From Planctomycetota bacterium (lineage in GTDB: Bacteria; Planctomycetota; UBA1135; GCA-002686595), in NCBI GenBank assembly GCA_023150475.1, contig JAKLKU010000025.1, forward strand, positions 1 to 64,000: DNA of 64,000 bases, read 5' to 3'. Positions within the stretch are counted from its first letter, which is position 1, and the number at the start of each line of letters is the position of its first letter. The position numbers were made by a program, and so were the translations under genes. Under the pieces are notes generated by a model. That model saw nothing but the letters and a program-made list of their open reading frames with translations, was not told the origin of the DNA and did no database searches. Shown here in pieces: positions 34,228 to 44,123 of the stretch.

Positions 34228-36033
34228 TCAGAGCCCGCTCGTCGGACCGCAGTCGCCACCGCCGACCCAGCGGAACGACGGCACCCGTTCGCTGCGGGAG
34301 CGCGGCAGGTACTCGAGCCTGCGCACGCCCGTGTCGCTCTTCAGCGAGACTTCGACGGCCGTGTCGGGATCACCGAGCGCGACCGAGAGCCCGGCGAGCG
34401 AGTCGCCTTCGCGCAGACCGGCGGCTTCCGCGGCGGAGCCCGGCACGAGACCCGTGATCACTTTCTTCTCGCGTGTCGCGTCGAAGTCGAAACCGAGCTC
34501 GAAGGACGCTTTCGCGGAGGCCTCGAGCGCGAGGCAGGGCGCGAACCACTCGGCCCGTGGCTCGAGCAGCCGTCCTTCGATCGCGACCGCGCGGATGCGG
34601 GTAGCGTCCTCGGCCGTCGCCGCGCGCGCGATCGAATCGAACAGTTCGTCGCGCGTGAACGGCCGCTCGACCTCACGCGAGCGGCGCGCGAGTTCGCGAA
34701 CCCAGTCGTTGATCGTGCGCGCGCCGTCGCTCGCCGCGCGGATCGCTCGGTCCAACTCGATCGCGAGCGCATCGCCTCGCTGGTACGGCAAGAGCGACAC
34801 TGCCGGGTCGTTCCAGAAATCCCGACGGATCCGCTCCGCCGGCTCGAGCTTCACCGGCGAGCCGTAGTACCCCGCGAGCTTCTCGTTCAGGTTCGCTTCG
34901 AAGTCCGCGGGCGTGTAGAGCCCGGCTCGCAGCAACAAACGCCGCGTGAAGTAGTCGGTGAAGCCTTCGGTGAACCAGTACGAGAGCTCTTCGGGCGCTT
35001 CGGGCGTCATCACGCCTCCGCACCAATGGTGGAACATCTCGTGGGCGAGGACGTGCAGCACGCGCTTCTCCCCTGCTGCGTCGGTGACGAGCGGCGTGCC
35101 CGGCGACACGAACATCGCGAAGGAGTTCGTGAGGCCGGTCCCACCGATCGAGCGCATGCGCGCGTCGTCGGGTCCGGCTTCGACGAGGCTGATCAAGTAG
35201 TGCGGGTACTCCCAATCGTCGAAGAAGCCGCGTTGGGACTCGACGACGCGCGCCGCCACGTCCGCGAAGTCCGCCGCGGGCGTCGGCCACCGCTCGCCTT
35301 GGATCGCGATCCAGACTGGCTTCCCGCGCACGTCGCGCGAGCAGAGCGAGAGCTTGCCACCGACGAACACCGAGTGCTGCAGCTCCGCGACCGACGCACG
35401 CGCGCGCTGTTCGCGCTCGCCCGCGCCGAACGAGCTCGCGACGGCGAACCCGGGCTCGTCGAAGCCGCTCCACACGAACGAGACGTCGAGCTCCGCGGCT
35501 CTCGCGAACGTGTCCGGCGCGAGCAGGGTCCGGCCGCCGAGCACCTGGAACAGTTGGGGCTCGACGATCGGTCGGTACCAGTCCGTGTTCACACTGCTTT
35601 GCCGGTGCGTCGTCGGCGCGAGCCGATACACGATCGTCTGGCGACCCGCGACCGGACTCGTCACCACCCACTCCGAAGGACTCTTCGCTTCGATCTCGAC
35701 AACCTGGCCTCGAGCATCCTCCGCGCGCACGACGCCGAGGTCGCGGTCCGGAGTGTCGTTACCCGCCCACGACGACGGCAGCGACCAAACCGTCGCGCCG
35801 GCGGGTGCTTCGGCGCTCGCACGCACCTCGACGCCTTCGGCAGAGCGGCGGAACTCGTACTGGAGCGCCAGTTCGGGCACTGCTTCGGGCGCTGGCTCGC
35901 GCTCCGGAATTGACTGCGCCGGCGGACGCCCGGCGCGAGGCGCATGGCACGCGAACAGGTCCGCGAAGAACGCGAGGCACAGCGGGACGCCGAGCAACAG
36001 CCAGGGCAACAACGTGGATCGTTCTCGAAGCAT
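34228..36033 (-). CDS. M61-family (glycyl aminopeptidase-like) metallopeptidase with PDZ domain
   Basis: 601 residues. The N-terminus is a hydrophobic signal or anchor (LLPWLLLGVPLCLAFFADLFAC), with a possible lipobox cysteine. Zinc site: His331-Glu332 and His335 in HEMFHHW, with Glu356 in FTEGFTDYF, the gluzincin layout of M61 and M1 peptidases. A PDZ-like segment near residues 500-560 (GLVPGSAAEAAGLREGD) is typical of M61. It would act outside the cytoplasm. It lies between the NtrC regulator and dnaK with no obvious functional tie. Confidence 0.85.
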   Translation of the reverse strand: MLRERSTLLPWLLLGVPLCLAFFADLFACHAPRAGRPPAQSIPEREPAPEAVPELALQYEFRRSAEGVEVRASAEAPAGATVWSLPSSWAGNDTPDRDLGVVRAEDARGQVVEIEAKSPSEWVVTSPVAGRQTIVYRLAPTTHRQSSVNTDWYRPIVEPQLFQVLGGRTLLAPDTFARAAELDVSFVWSGFDEPGFAVASSFGAGEREQRARASVAELQHSVFVGGKLSLCSRDVRGKPVWIAIQGERWPTPAADFADVAARVVESQRGFFDDWEYPHYLISLVEAGPDDARMRSIGGTGLTNSFAMFVSPGTPLVTDAAGEKRVLHVLAHEMFHHWCGGVMTPEAPEELSYWFTEGFTDYFTRRLLLRAGLYTPADFEANLNEKLAGYYGSPVKLEPAERIRRDFWNDPAVSLLPYQRGDALAIELDRAIRAASDGARTINDWVRELARRSREVERPFTRDELFDSIARAATAEDATRIRAVAIEGRLLEPRAEWFAPCLALEASAKASFELGFDFDATREKKVITGLVPGSAAEAAGLREGDSLAGLSVALGDPDTAVEVSLKSDTGVRRLEYLPRSRSERVPSFRWVGGGDCGPTSGL

Positions 36034-36074
36034 GCCGCCGCCTTACGCCTCGAGCCCCACGGAGGTTGGTTCGA

Positions 36075-37456
<1,382 letters not shown>

Positions 37457-37460
<4 letters not shown>

Positions 37461-38257
37461 GCGTCGTCCTTCCCGGCGCGGCCGTCTCGCGGAACGGCGG
37501 TCAGCTCGACGATCAACGGCAGGAACACGCTGAACGACGTGCCACGCCCCTGTTCGGAGATCACGGAGATCGTCCCGCCGTGCAGTTCGACGATGCGGCG
37601 CGACATCGACAATCCGAGCCCCATGCCGCCCTTCTTCGAGGAGTAGTACTCGTCGAAGCAGTGGTCGAGCTGCTCCTGCGTCATGCCGATGCCCGTGTCG
37701 GTCACCGAGAGCTCGGCCCAGTTGCCGTCGCGACGCAGCCGCACCAGGAGCTCGCCGCCGCCGGGCATCGCTTGCCGTGCGTTGACGAACAGGTTGATCA
37801 CCGCCTGTTTGATCGCCGTCTCGTCGAGCATCGCGAGCGGCAGTCCGGCGGCGATGTCGACGTGGTGGCGAATGCCTTGCGCGCCGTCCTCGGGCTCGAC
37901 GAACTCGAGCAGCTCGCGCACCAACGCCGCGAGATCCGTCGGCTTGCGGTTGATCTCGCCGCCGCGGGCGTAGTGCAGGAACTGATTGACGATGTTCTCG
38001 AGCCGCTGCACTTCGCGTTGGAGCGTCTTGACGCGCCGGATCGAACGCGCCTCGCGCGGCGTCGGCTCGCCGGCGCTGCGGCTCCACTCCTCTTCGAGCA
38101 ACGCGAGGTTGATCGCCATCGTGGAAAGCGGGTTCTTGATCTCGTGCGCCAAGCCGCCGGCGAGGCGCGAGAGGAAGAGCACTTGCTCCTCCTGCGTCCG
38201 CGGACGCGGACCACGCGGCATCTCGGGCGGTCGGGGCTTCTCTTCTTCCGGCGACAT
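37457..38257 (-). CDS. Soluble histidine kinase partner of the NtrC-type regulator
   Basis: 266 residues from ATG. It has no membrane helix and no PAS or GAF domain: about 25 Pro/Glu/Arg-rich residues lead directly into the H-box LAHEIKNPLS (His38). The ATPase part shows the N-box NLFVNARQAM, G1 DTGIGM and G2 GLGLSMSRRIVE. NtrB-like domain content without the sensor implies control by a protein partner or by the regulator itself. It is divergent from the TsaC fusion gene (83 bp). Confidence 0.92.
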
Positions 38258-38340
38258 GGGCTTGGCGGATGTAGCGCCCTTCAGGTTCGCTGTCGAGCTC
38301 GATAGGCTAGCAGCGTGCGAAGGCTCCACGGAAGGCGCGC

Positions 38341-39438
38341 ATGAGCGCGGCGGTCGATCTCGCGCCGTTCGGCCCCACGCCACCGCCCTCGCGCGCGGTG
38401 CGCAAACGCGTCGCGCAATTGCTCGCCGCCGGCGAGCTCGTCGCATTGCCGACCGAGACCGTGTACGGCCTCTTCGCGCGCGCCGACCGCCGTGAATCGA
38501 TCGCCCGCCTGCGCGCGGCGAAACGCCGGCCCGAAGAGAAGGTCTTCACGTGGCACGTCGGCGACGCGGCGGCGCTCGACGGGTTCCCGCGCCTCTGGCA
38601 CTCGGCGCGGCGCCTCGCGGCGAAGTACTGGCCCGGGCCGCTGACGCTGGTCCTGCCCGGCGTGCCGCCGGGGCTCGAACACGCGAGCGCCGACGGTTGG
38701 ACCGGAGTCCGTCTCCCGGCATTCGCGCCGACCGCCAAACTGCTCGCCGAGCTCGATTTCCCGGTGATCGGCTCGAGCGCGAATCGCCACGGCGCGCCGC
38801 CGCTCGTCGAACCTGCGGCGATCGCCGCGGAGTTCGCCAGCGAAGTCGCGCTGGTCGCGGACGGCGGGACGCCGCCGCTCAAGGAAGGTTCCGTCGTCCT
38901 GAAGCTCGGCCCAGGCTCGTTCGAGTTGTTGCGGCCGGGCATCATCGACCTCGAAGCGCTGCGACGCGTCGCCGGTTTGCGCATCGGCTTCGTGTGCACG
39001 GGCAACACGTGTCGCAGTCCGATGGCGGAAGTCCTCGCACGCGACGTGCTCGCGCGGCGGCTCGGCATCGCGCCCGAACGCGTGCGCGAGTTCGGTTTCG
39101 AGTGCATCTCGATGGGCGTGTTCGCGCAGGCGGGAGCACCAGCCTCGCGCGAAGCGTTGGCCGTGATGGCCGCGTCCGGACTCGACCTCTCGGACCATCG
39201 ATCGACGCCGCTCGACGCAGACGAGATCGCGCGGCTCGACCGGGTCTATGCGCTGACGCGTGGACACCTCGAAGCGCTGCGCGCGGCCGTCTCGTCGACC
39301 ACGGCGAAGCGCTGCGAGCTCCTCGACCCCGAGGGCCGCGACATCGCCGATCCGATCGGCGGCACGCGCGAGGACTACGAGCACTGCGCGGCCGCGATCC
39401 GCGCGGCGCTCGAAGTGCGCGCGGACGCCTGGGTCTGA
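38341..39438 (+). CDS. Fusion: threonylcarbamoyl-AMP synthase (TsaC/Sua5) domain + low-molecular-weight phosphatase
   Basis: 365 residues with GGAAGG 6 nt before the ATG. Residues about 15-205 are a YrdC/TsaC domain (PTETVYGLFARA, KRRPEEK, PGPLTLVL, SSAN at 145-148) that makes threonylcarbamoyl-AMP for tRNA t6A37. Residues about 213-365 are an LMW-phosphatase: P-loop CTGNTCRS with nucleophile Cys219 and Arg225, and general acid Asp337 in DPIGG. Thr223 in the loop is the residue which in Bacillus YwlE gives phosphoarginine preference; typical tyrosine phosphatases have Ile or Leu there. In Bacillus ywlC (Sua5) and ywlE are separate close neighbours. A protein arginine phosphatase is plausible, not proven. 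Confidence 0.92.
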   Translation: MSAAVDLAPFGPTPPPSRAVRKRVAQLLAAGELVALPTETVYGLFARADRRESIARLRAAKRRPEEKVFTWHVGDAAALDGFPRLWHSARRLAAKYWPGPLTLVLPGVPPGLEHASADGWTGVRLPAFAPTAKLLAELDFPVIGSSANRHGAPPLVEPAAIAAEFASEVALVADGGTPPLKEGSVVLKLGPGSFELLRPGIIDLEALRRVAGLRIGFVCTGNTCRSPMAEVLARDVLARRLGIAPERVREFGFECISMGVFAQAGAPASREALAVMAASGLDLSDHRSTPLDADEIARLDRVYALTRGHLEALRAAVSSTTAKRCELLDPEGRDIADPIGGTREDYEHCAAAIRAALEVRADAWV

Positions 39439-39464
39439 GTCCGGCTCTGCCGGCCACGCCCGAA

Positions 39465-39511
39465 GCCAGCGCCGGCGGCTACGGCCAGCGCCGGCGGCTA
39501 CGGCCAGCGCC
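39465..39511 (-). repeat. 19-bp tandem repeat containing a stop codon
   Basis: Two identical 19-bp units (39465-39483 and 39484-39502) and a 9-bp third copy. The stop codon of the adjacent YwqK-like gene (39498-39500) lies in the second unit. Copy-number change could alter where that protein ends. Confidence 0.8.
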
Positions 39512-40313
39512 GAAACAGTTCGTCGTCCCAGTACATCCCGGACTCGCGCGCGTCGATCGAACCGTCGATGTGCCAGCACTTCCACGGACCGAACTGCTTG
39601 CCTTCGCGCATCTCGCCGGCGGCGCGGCGGATGCCGTGCTCGTACCAGAACTCCCACCAACCGAAGGGCTCGCCGTCGATGAACGAGCCTTCCGCGCGGA
39701 GCGCCCCGTTGTCGTGCCAGAGCTTCCAGAGCCCGACGCGTCGATCCGCGAGCCACGAACCGCTGGCTTCGAGCGCGCCGTTCTTGTGGAAGCTCTCCCA
39801 CACGCCTTCGCGTTCCCCGGCGCGGTAGACGCCGCGCGCGGCGAGCACTCCGTTCGCGTGGAACGAACTCCACGGACCGTCGCGCAGCCCCGCCCGCCAC
39901 GCGCCACGCGCGGCTTCGCGACCGTTGCGGTGGAACTCGACCCACTCGCCGTGTTTCTCGCCGAGTTCGTACTCGCCACGAGCCGCGAGCGCGCCGTTCG
40001 AATGCCAGACCTCCCACGCGCCGACGCGCCGGCCGGCGACGAAACGCCCGCGCTCCGAGAGCTCGCCGTTCTCGTGGCGGAACGTCCATTCCCCGTGTTC
40101 GCGGTCGTGCGCGAACTCGCCTTCCGCGAGCCGCACGCGACCATCCGGGCTCCAACGCACCGACCAACCGTGGCGCTCGCCTCGCAGGTACTCGAGTTCC
40201 TCGGTCTTGCGGCCGTGTTCGTTCCAGAACGTCCACGCGCCGTCGCGCAGGCCGTGGTCGAGAACGCCTTCGGCGGCCTTCTTGCCGTTCGCGTGTCGCT
40301 CGGTGTGCCGCAT
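39498..40313 (-). CDS. YwqK-family / MORN-like repeat protein
   Basis: 271 residues from ATG; no signal peptide. Almost the whole protein is about eleven repeats of 22-24 residues with the pattern G-x-x-x-G-x-W-x-x-(W/F/Y)-x-x-NG-x-(L/R)-x-x-x-G-x-(Y/F). This is the YwqK-type form of MORN repeats, expected to fold as an elongated beta-hairpin solenoid. YwqK is named as an antitoxin in Bacillus, but most such proteins have no known toxin and none is recognisable here. It follows a second YwqK-like gene by 17 bp. Function unknown. Confidence 0.8.
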   Translation of the reverse strand: MRHTERHANGKKAAEGVLDHGLRDGAWTFWNEHGRKTEELEYLRGERHGWSVRWSPDGRVRLAEGEFAHDREHGEWTFRHENGELSERGRFVAGRRVGAWEVWHSNGALAARGEYELGEKHGEWVEFHRNGREAARGAWRAGLRDGPWSSFHANGVLAARGVYRAGEREGVWESFHKNGALEASGSWLADRRVGLWKLWHDNGALRAEGSFIDGEPFGWWEFWYEHGIRRAAGEMREGKQFGPWKCWHIDGSIDARESGMYWDDELFRRWP

Positions 40314-40330
40314 CGCGCGCGACGCGCCGT

Positions 40331-41320
40331 TCAGTCGGCGACGCGCCGATCGTCCTCGTACAGCCCCGAGAACGCGGGATTCGTCGTGCCGTCGGCGTTC
40401 CAGTAGGTCCAACGACCGTTGCGTTTGCCCGCCGTGAGTTCGCCTTCGAAGCTCTTCTTGCCGTCCTCGAACCACCCGGTCGAGCGCCCGTTCGGCAATC
40501 CGCCGACGTACGCGGTCTCGGTCTTCTTGCCGCCGGATTCGTACCACTCCGTGCGCAGCCCTTCCGACTTACCGGCCTTGTAGTGCGCTTCGACGAGCAA
40601 CGCGCCCGACGCCGCGTACTCCTTCGACACTCCGTCGAGCGCACCGTCGGCGTACGACTCTTCGCGTCGCTTGCGGCCTTGCTCGTCGTTGTAGAGCCAC
40701 GCGCCGTGTTTCTTGCCCAGCCGATAGGTGCCTTCGTCGATCAGCACGCCGTCGCGATCGAACTCGCGCCAGAGTCCGTCCTGCGCGCCGTCGACGTAAT
40801 TGCCTTCGGTGAACTTGTGCGCTGCGGGCCCGAAGCGGAAGTCCTCGTACTTGCCGTGGAGCTTGCCATCCTTGTAGTTTTCGAGGCGCTTCGGCGGACC
40901 TTCGAGCCAGTACGCGTGGTGCTTGCCATGGCGCACGCCCAGTTTGTACTCGCTCTCGTCCTTCGGCTTGCCGTTGTGCCAGTACTCGACGACGAGCCCG
41001 TCCCAGCGTCCGCCGACCGCGCGGCCCTTGCGCTGCAGGATCCCGTTCGGATGCCACGACTCGAAGAGTCCGTGGTTGACGATGCCGTCCTTGTCGCGCC
41101 GGACTTCGCGCCGCGTCTTCAACGTGCCGTCGGCGTAGCGCTCTTCGAGCACTTCCGTCGGCACCGGCTGCGGGTCTTCCGCCGAGACTTCTGGCGCCGA
41201 GACTTCTGGCGCCGCAACTTCTGGCGCCGCGCTTTCTGCGGCCGCGAGTCCCGCGGGCGCGGCGGGCGTCGGCGGCAGCGCCAACCACATCACGATCTCG
41301 AGCGTCATGGATCCAAGCAT
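40331..41320 (-). CDS. YwqK-family / MORN-like repeat protein with hydrophobic N-terminus
   Basis: 329 residues from the ATG at 41320; an ATG at 41308 is equally possible. A short hydrophobic stretch (LEIVMWLALPP) and an Ala/Pro/Glu-rich linker (imperfect APEVS repeats) lead into about nine YwqK/MORN-like repeats, more diverged than those of the neighbour: W-x-NG, then G-x-x-x-G-x-W or Y. The N-terminus may be a weak signal peptide, placing the protein in the envelope. The last repeats of this protein and of its neighbour both end near an NPAFSGLY or ARESGMY-like segment, consistent with duplication. Confidence 0.78.
   Translation of the reverse strand: MLGSMTLEIVMWLALPPTPAAPAGLAAAESAAPEVAAPEVSAPEVSAEDPQPVPTEVLEERYADGTLKTRREVRRDKDGIVNHGLFESWHPNGILQRKGRAVGGRWDGLVVEYWHNGKPKDESEYKLGVRHGKHHAYWLEGPPKRLENYKDGKLHGKYEDFRFGPAAHKFTEGNYVDGAQDGLWREFDRDGVLIDEGTYRLGKKHGAWLYNDEQGRKRREESYADGALDGVSKEYAASGALLVEAHYKAGKSEGLRTEWYESGGKKTETAYVGGLPNGRSTGWFEDGKKSFEGELTAGKRNGRWTYWNADGTTNPAFSGLYEDDRRVAD
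41181..41240 (-). repeat. 15-bp in-frame tandem repeat
   Basis: Two identical 15-bp units (GCCGAGACTTCTGGC on the plus strand), a third with two changes and a degenerate fourth. They encode the APEVS-type linker of the YwqK-like protein. Confidence 0.8.
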
Positions 41321-41492
41321 ACTCCGTCGAGCGCGCCGGCCGAGCGACGCGCTCGTCGGTCGTACGCCCCACGATCCCACGCCGTTGGCAACGGGACCGT
41401 CACGCGCCGCGCGACACGGCCCAGTCCGGCCGAGCTCGGACGCGCCGTTCGAGCGTCGAGCCGTGGCAACGCGGCGCCCGGGTGACCTCGCA

Positions 41493-42047
41493 TCAGCCGG
41501 CGAGGTCGGCGTACAACGCGGCTCGCGTCGCCGGTTCGAGGCGCGTCTCCGCGACGAGGTCGGGGTGATCGACGCCGATCGCGAGCGGCACGGCGCCGCG
41601 GACGTCGAACTTGAAGTACTGGACCGACGAGAGCCGCGTCTCGCCGATCTGCCGCTCGTCGAAGCGTGCACGCACCTTCGCACCGTCCTCCATGCGCACG
41701 TAGACGTGTTCGGGCAGCCGCAACCAACGCTCGAGCTTCGTGCGCCGCTCGTCCGGATCGTCGATTTCGATCAGCAGCGTGAGCCCGAGTTCGCCTGGCC
41801 CGCCGAGCAGCTCGTTGTACGTGTCGATCTCGTGCCGGATGTCCGCTTCCTTGACGATGCGCTCGGTGCGGATCATCTCCTGGATCTGATAGCGGACCGT
41901 GTCGGGATTCTCGAAGAGGAACGTCAACACACCGCCGACGTGCACACGACGCACGCGCTTGGCTTCGAGGATGCCCGCGCGGAACGCCTCACGCTGCTCT
42001 TCGTACGTGACGTAATCGAGGACCTGATCGCGAGTGACGGGCTTCAT
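41493..42047 (-). CDS. DUF3501 family protein
   Basis: 184 residues, full length for the family. Visible conserved blocks: an N-terminal R-x-x-x-L-x-Y-x-x-YE segment, VGGVLTFLFENPDTVRYQIQEM-type region with FEN-x-DT-x-x-YQIQEM, RHEI-x-TYNEL, and a C-terminal SSVQYFKFD. DUF3501 proteins are often next to rubrerythrin or Fe-S oxidoreductase genes, but here no such partner is adjacent. Function unknown. Confidence 0.9.
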   Translation of the reverse strand: MKPVTRDQVLDYVTYEEQREAFRAGILEAKRVRRVHVGGVLTFLFENPDTVRYQIQEMIRTERIVKEADIRHEIDTYNELLGGPGELGLTLLIEIDDPDERRTKLERWLRLPEHVYVRMEDGAKVRARFDERQIGETRLSSVQYFKFDVRGAVPLAIGVDHPDLVAETRLEPATRAALYADLAG

Positions 42048-42411
42048 GGAGCGGCGGATCCCTGCGAGCGCCGCAATCTAGCCCGCGGACCGGGTTCGCG
42101 GCAGGGTCTCGGACGGTTCCGACTCCGCGTGGCGGAAAGCGCTGCGCGTCGGCGCGCACGGACTGTCCCCGGCCAAGTCCGGCGCGTCTGGGCGTATCTG
42201 GGCGCGTCTGGGCACTTCCGGGGCGAACTCGCGCGCGCCGGCTCCGCCATGCGCTGCCGGAAGCGCATGCGGTGCGCGGCGTCGAAGTCGCTTGGCGGGC
42301 CCCAAAGCTTTTGAAGGTTCTCTCCGGCCTTTACCCGACGGGTGGGCCCGCCAAGCGAAGCTGCGACGCACGCGGAGCCCCGTGGGTTCCGTCGCGACGC
42401 GCGTGAATCCG
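42048..42411. other. Gene-free, structured stretch of 364 bp
   Basis: No gene is supportable. It holds a triple 10-bp direct repeat ending TCTGGGC (about 42187-42220), a hairpin ATGCGCT-N6-AGCGCAT (42249-42268) and the long inverted repeat at 42288-42358. It lies after the SagB-type gene and before the DUF3501 gene, both on the minus strand, so it could hold a terminator, a leader or a small RNA. Confidence 0.55.
42288..42358. repeat. 15-bp perfect inverted repeat with 41-nt loop
   Basis: TCGCTTGGCGGGCCC (42288-42302) is the exact reverse complement of 42344-42358. The 41-nt loop between them is notably less GC-rich than its surroundings and contains AAAGCTTTTGAAGG. It starts 53 nt after the stop of the SagB-type gene. 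Confidence 0.8.
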
Positions 42412-44121
42412 TCATTCGTAGGCGGGCAACGTGGTGAGCCGCGGATCGTCCCGGCGGCGCCCGCACGCGAACTGGTAGAGCGGCACCGGACCCGATCCGC
42501 GCACTCCGAGCGCGGCCCTCGTCGGCTCGTCGAAGAAACAACCGATGCCGGTGCCCGAGAGCCCGAGCGCTTCGGCCTCGAGGTACAGCAGGTGCACGAC
42601 GAACCCCGCTTCCCAGTGGAGGTCGCGATACGCCGCCGCGCCGGAGCGCGCGAGTTCGCCTTCGAGATCGACGAACGCGGCGACCGAAAAACAGCCATCC
42701 GACGCGAGCTCTTGGTGGCACGCGAGCGACCGCGCCTGGCTGCGCACGTCGCCGCGGCGCAAACGGAAGAGTTCGAGCTCGTGTGGCGCCGTTTCGACTC
42801 GCTCGAACGCGAGCTCCGGGAGAACCCACTCACGCCAACTCGCGAGCCGCGACGGTGCGCGCACGCACAAGTAGAGCCCGCTCTCGAGTTCGGCGACGCG
42901 GTGCACCCACACGGCGAGGTCGACCTTCGGCGAGCCTGGGATCACTCGGTGCGGCAGGAAGGTCCCGCCGGGCGACGTGCGAGCGAGCGTCTGGAAGAAC
43001 GCGTCGCGGTGCAAGGCGGCGTTGGAATCGAAGGCTTGCGCGTTGCGCCGGCGACGCACGAGCTCGCGCAGCCCGAGCGCTTCCGGTTCCGCGTCGCGCA
43101 CGTGGCGCCGCGCCGGGAGTGTCGTCGCGCCCTCCGAGTCCGCTCGAGCGTCTCCCTCGCGCCGCGTCGCCCGCGCGACCGCCTCGAGCGCGGGCCAATC
43201 GACGTGCTGCGGTGACAGGTCGTTCGCGCGCCCGAGCCGGCGCAGCCCACGCGCGAGGGCGCCCAAGTCGCGGACGGCGGCTGCCGCACCGAACGCCTCC
43301 ACCTGCGGCGCGTCGTGCGGCTCGAGCAGCACCCAAGTCTCCGGCTCTTCGGCTTCGGGCCCCTCGCGCACGTCGATGCAGAGCAGCGCCGCGAGTTCGT
43401 CGTGTGCGAGACCTTCGATCCGCCGTGCGCGCCAACCCAGCGCCGCCGCGGCGACAGCGAGCGCGCCGAGCGCGTGGCCGAGATCGAGCGCGGCGTAGCG
43501 GAACGCGCGCTCGCCGTACTTCCACGCTTCGCGCCAGACGATCGACGAGAGGCCCACGAAGACGAAACCCCTCGGCGGATCACCGGCGAGCGTCGAGAGC
43601 CGCTCGTCGAGCTCGCTCGAGAGCTCTGCGCGGACCTCGAGCGCGTGCACGTCGCTCGCGTAGTGCGCGACGAAGCCGCGCGGATGGAGCCCGAGCCCTC
43701 GAGGCGCGAGCACGTACGCTTCGGTCGGGTGCAAGTTGCCGCTCGACGGATTCGCGCGCAGCGCCCAGCGCGCGTCGCCGTACTGCTTCCAGGCGGTGAT
43801 CGCGAACGCGTCGAAGCAGAGCTGCGAGACGCTCGCGCGGTCGAAGGGTCGCGGCGCGACCGAGCCGGCGTGATACGCGGGCTCGAAGCGCGGTTCGACG
43901 GTCGGCGCCGGCCGCTCGAGCGCGAGCAGCGGCGCGCCCGCGAATCGTCGGAACGGGTCGGGCTGAGTCGCCCAGTCGAGTTCGAGCGGCCCCGACGCGT
44001 AACGGTGGAAGTCGTGACGCGTCGCGAAGTGGTACGCCCGCACGACGTCGCGCGGATCGTGCTCGGCGCCGGCGCCGCGCTCGCTCTCCGAGTCGCGCCC
44101 GCGCCGCCGGAAGAAACCCAC
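42412..44121 (-). CDS. SagB/ThcOx-type dehydrogenase with two nitroreductase domains
   Basis: 569 residues from a GTG, chosen as the first start after the HEAT gene stop. The N-terminus has YHFATRHDFHRYASGP, LDWATQPDPFRRFAGAP, the hallmark of SagB-type dehydrogenases. Domain 1 (about 60-290) includes RANPSSGNLHPTEAYVL and RYAALDLGHALGAL; domain 2 (about 325-560) repeats the fold (LRELVRRRRNAQAFD, GLSGTGIGCFFDEP). Such FMN enzymes oxidise azolines in some peptide natural products, but many are orphan. No cyclodehydratase or precursor gene is visible. Overlaps the small HEAT gene? No: it starts 3 nt after that stop region on the minus strand. Confidence 0.85.
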   Translation of the reverse strand: MGFFRRRGRDSESERGAGAEHDPRDVVRAYHFATRHDFHRYASGPLELDWATQPDPFRRFAGAPLLALERPAPTVEPRFEPAYHAGSVAPRPFDRASVSQLCFDAFAITAWKQYGDARWALRANPSSGNLHPTEAYVLAPRGLGLHPRGFVAHYASDVHALEVRAELSSELDERLSTLAGDPPRGFVFVGLSSIVWREAWKYGERAFRYAALDLGHALGALAVAAAALGWRARRIEGLAHDELAALLCIDVREGPEAEEPETWVLLEPHDAPQVEAFGAAAAVRDLGALARGLRRLGRANDLSPQHVDWPALEAVARATRREGDARADSEGATTLPARRHVRDAEPEALGLRELVRRRRNAQAFDSNAALHRDAFFQTLARTSPGGTFLPHRVIPGSPKVDLAVWVHRVAELESGLYLCVRAPSRLASWREWVLPELAFERVETAPHELELFRLRRGDVRSQARSLACHQELASDGCFSVAAFVDLEGELARSGAAAYRDLHWEAGFVVHLLYLEAEALGLSGTGIGCFFDEPTRAALGVRGSGPVPLYQFACGRRRDDPRLTTLPAYE

Positions 44122-44123
44122 GT

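Noticed and set aside
32155..35913. An open frame of 1252 codons opposite dnaK and the M61 gene
   Set aside because: Antisense to two well-supported genes. Long frames opposite dnaK are a known artefact in GC-rich genomes.
39498..41320. A YwqF/YwqK-type toxin-antitoxin locus
   Set aside because: No toxin-like small gene is adjacent on either side; the name is inherited from the repeat family only.
42048..42411. A tRNA gene suggested by GGGTTCGCGG near 42090
   Set aside because: No cloverleaf could be built around it: no acceptor stem pairing and no anticodon arm at the right distance.
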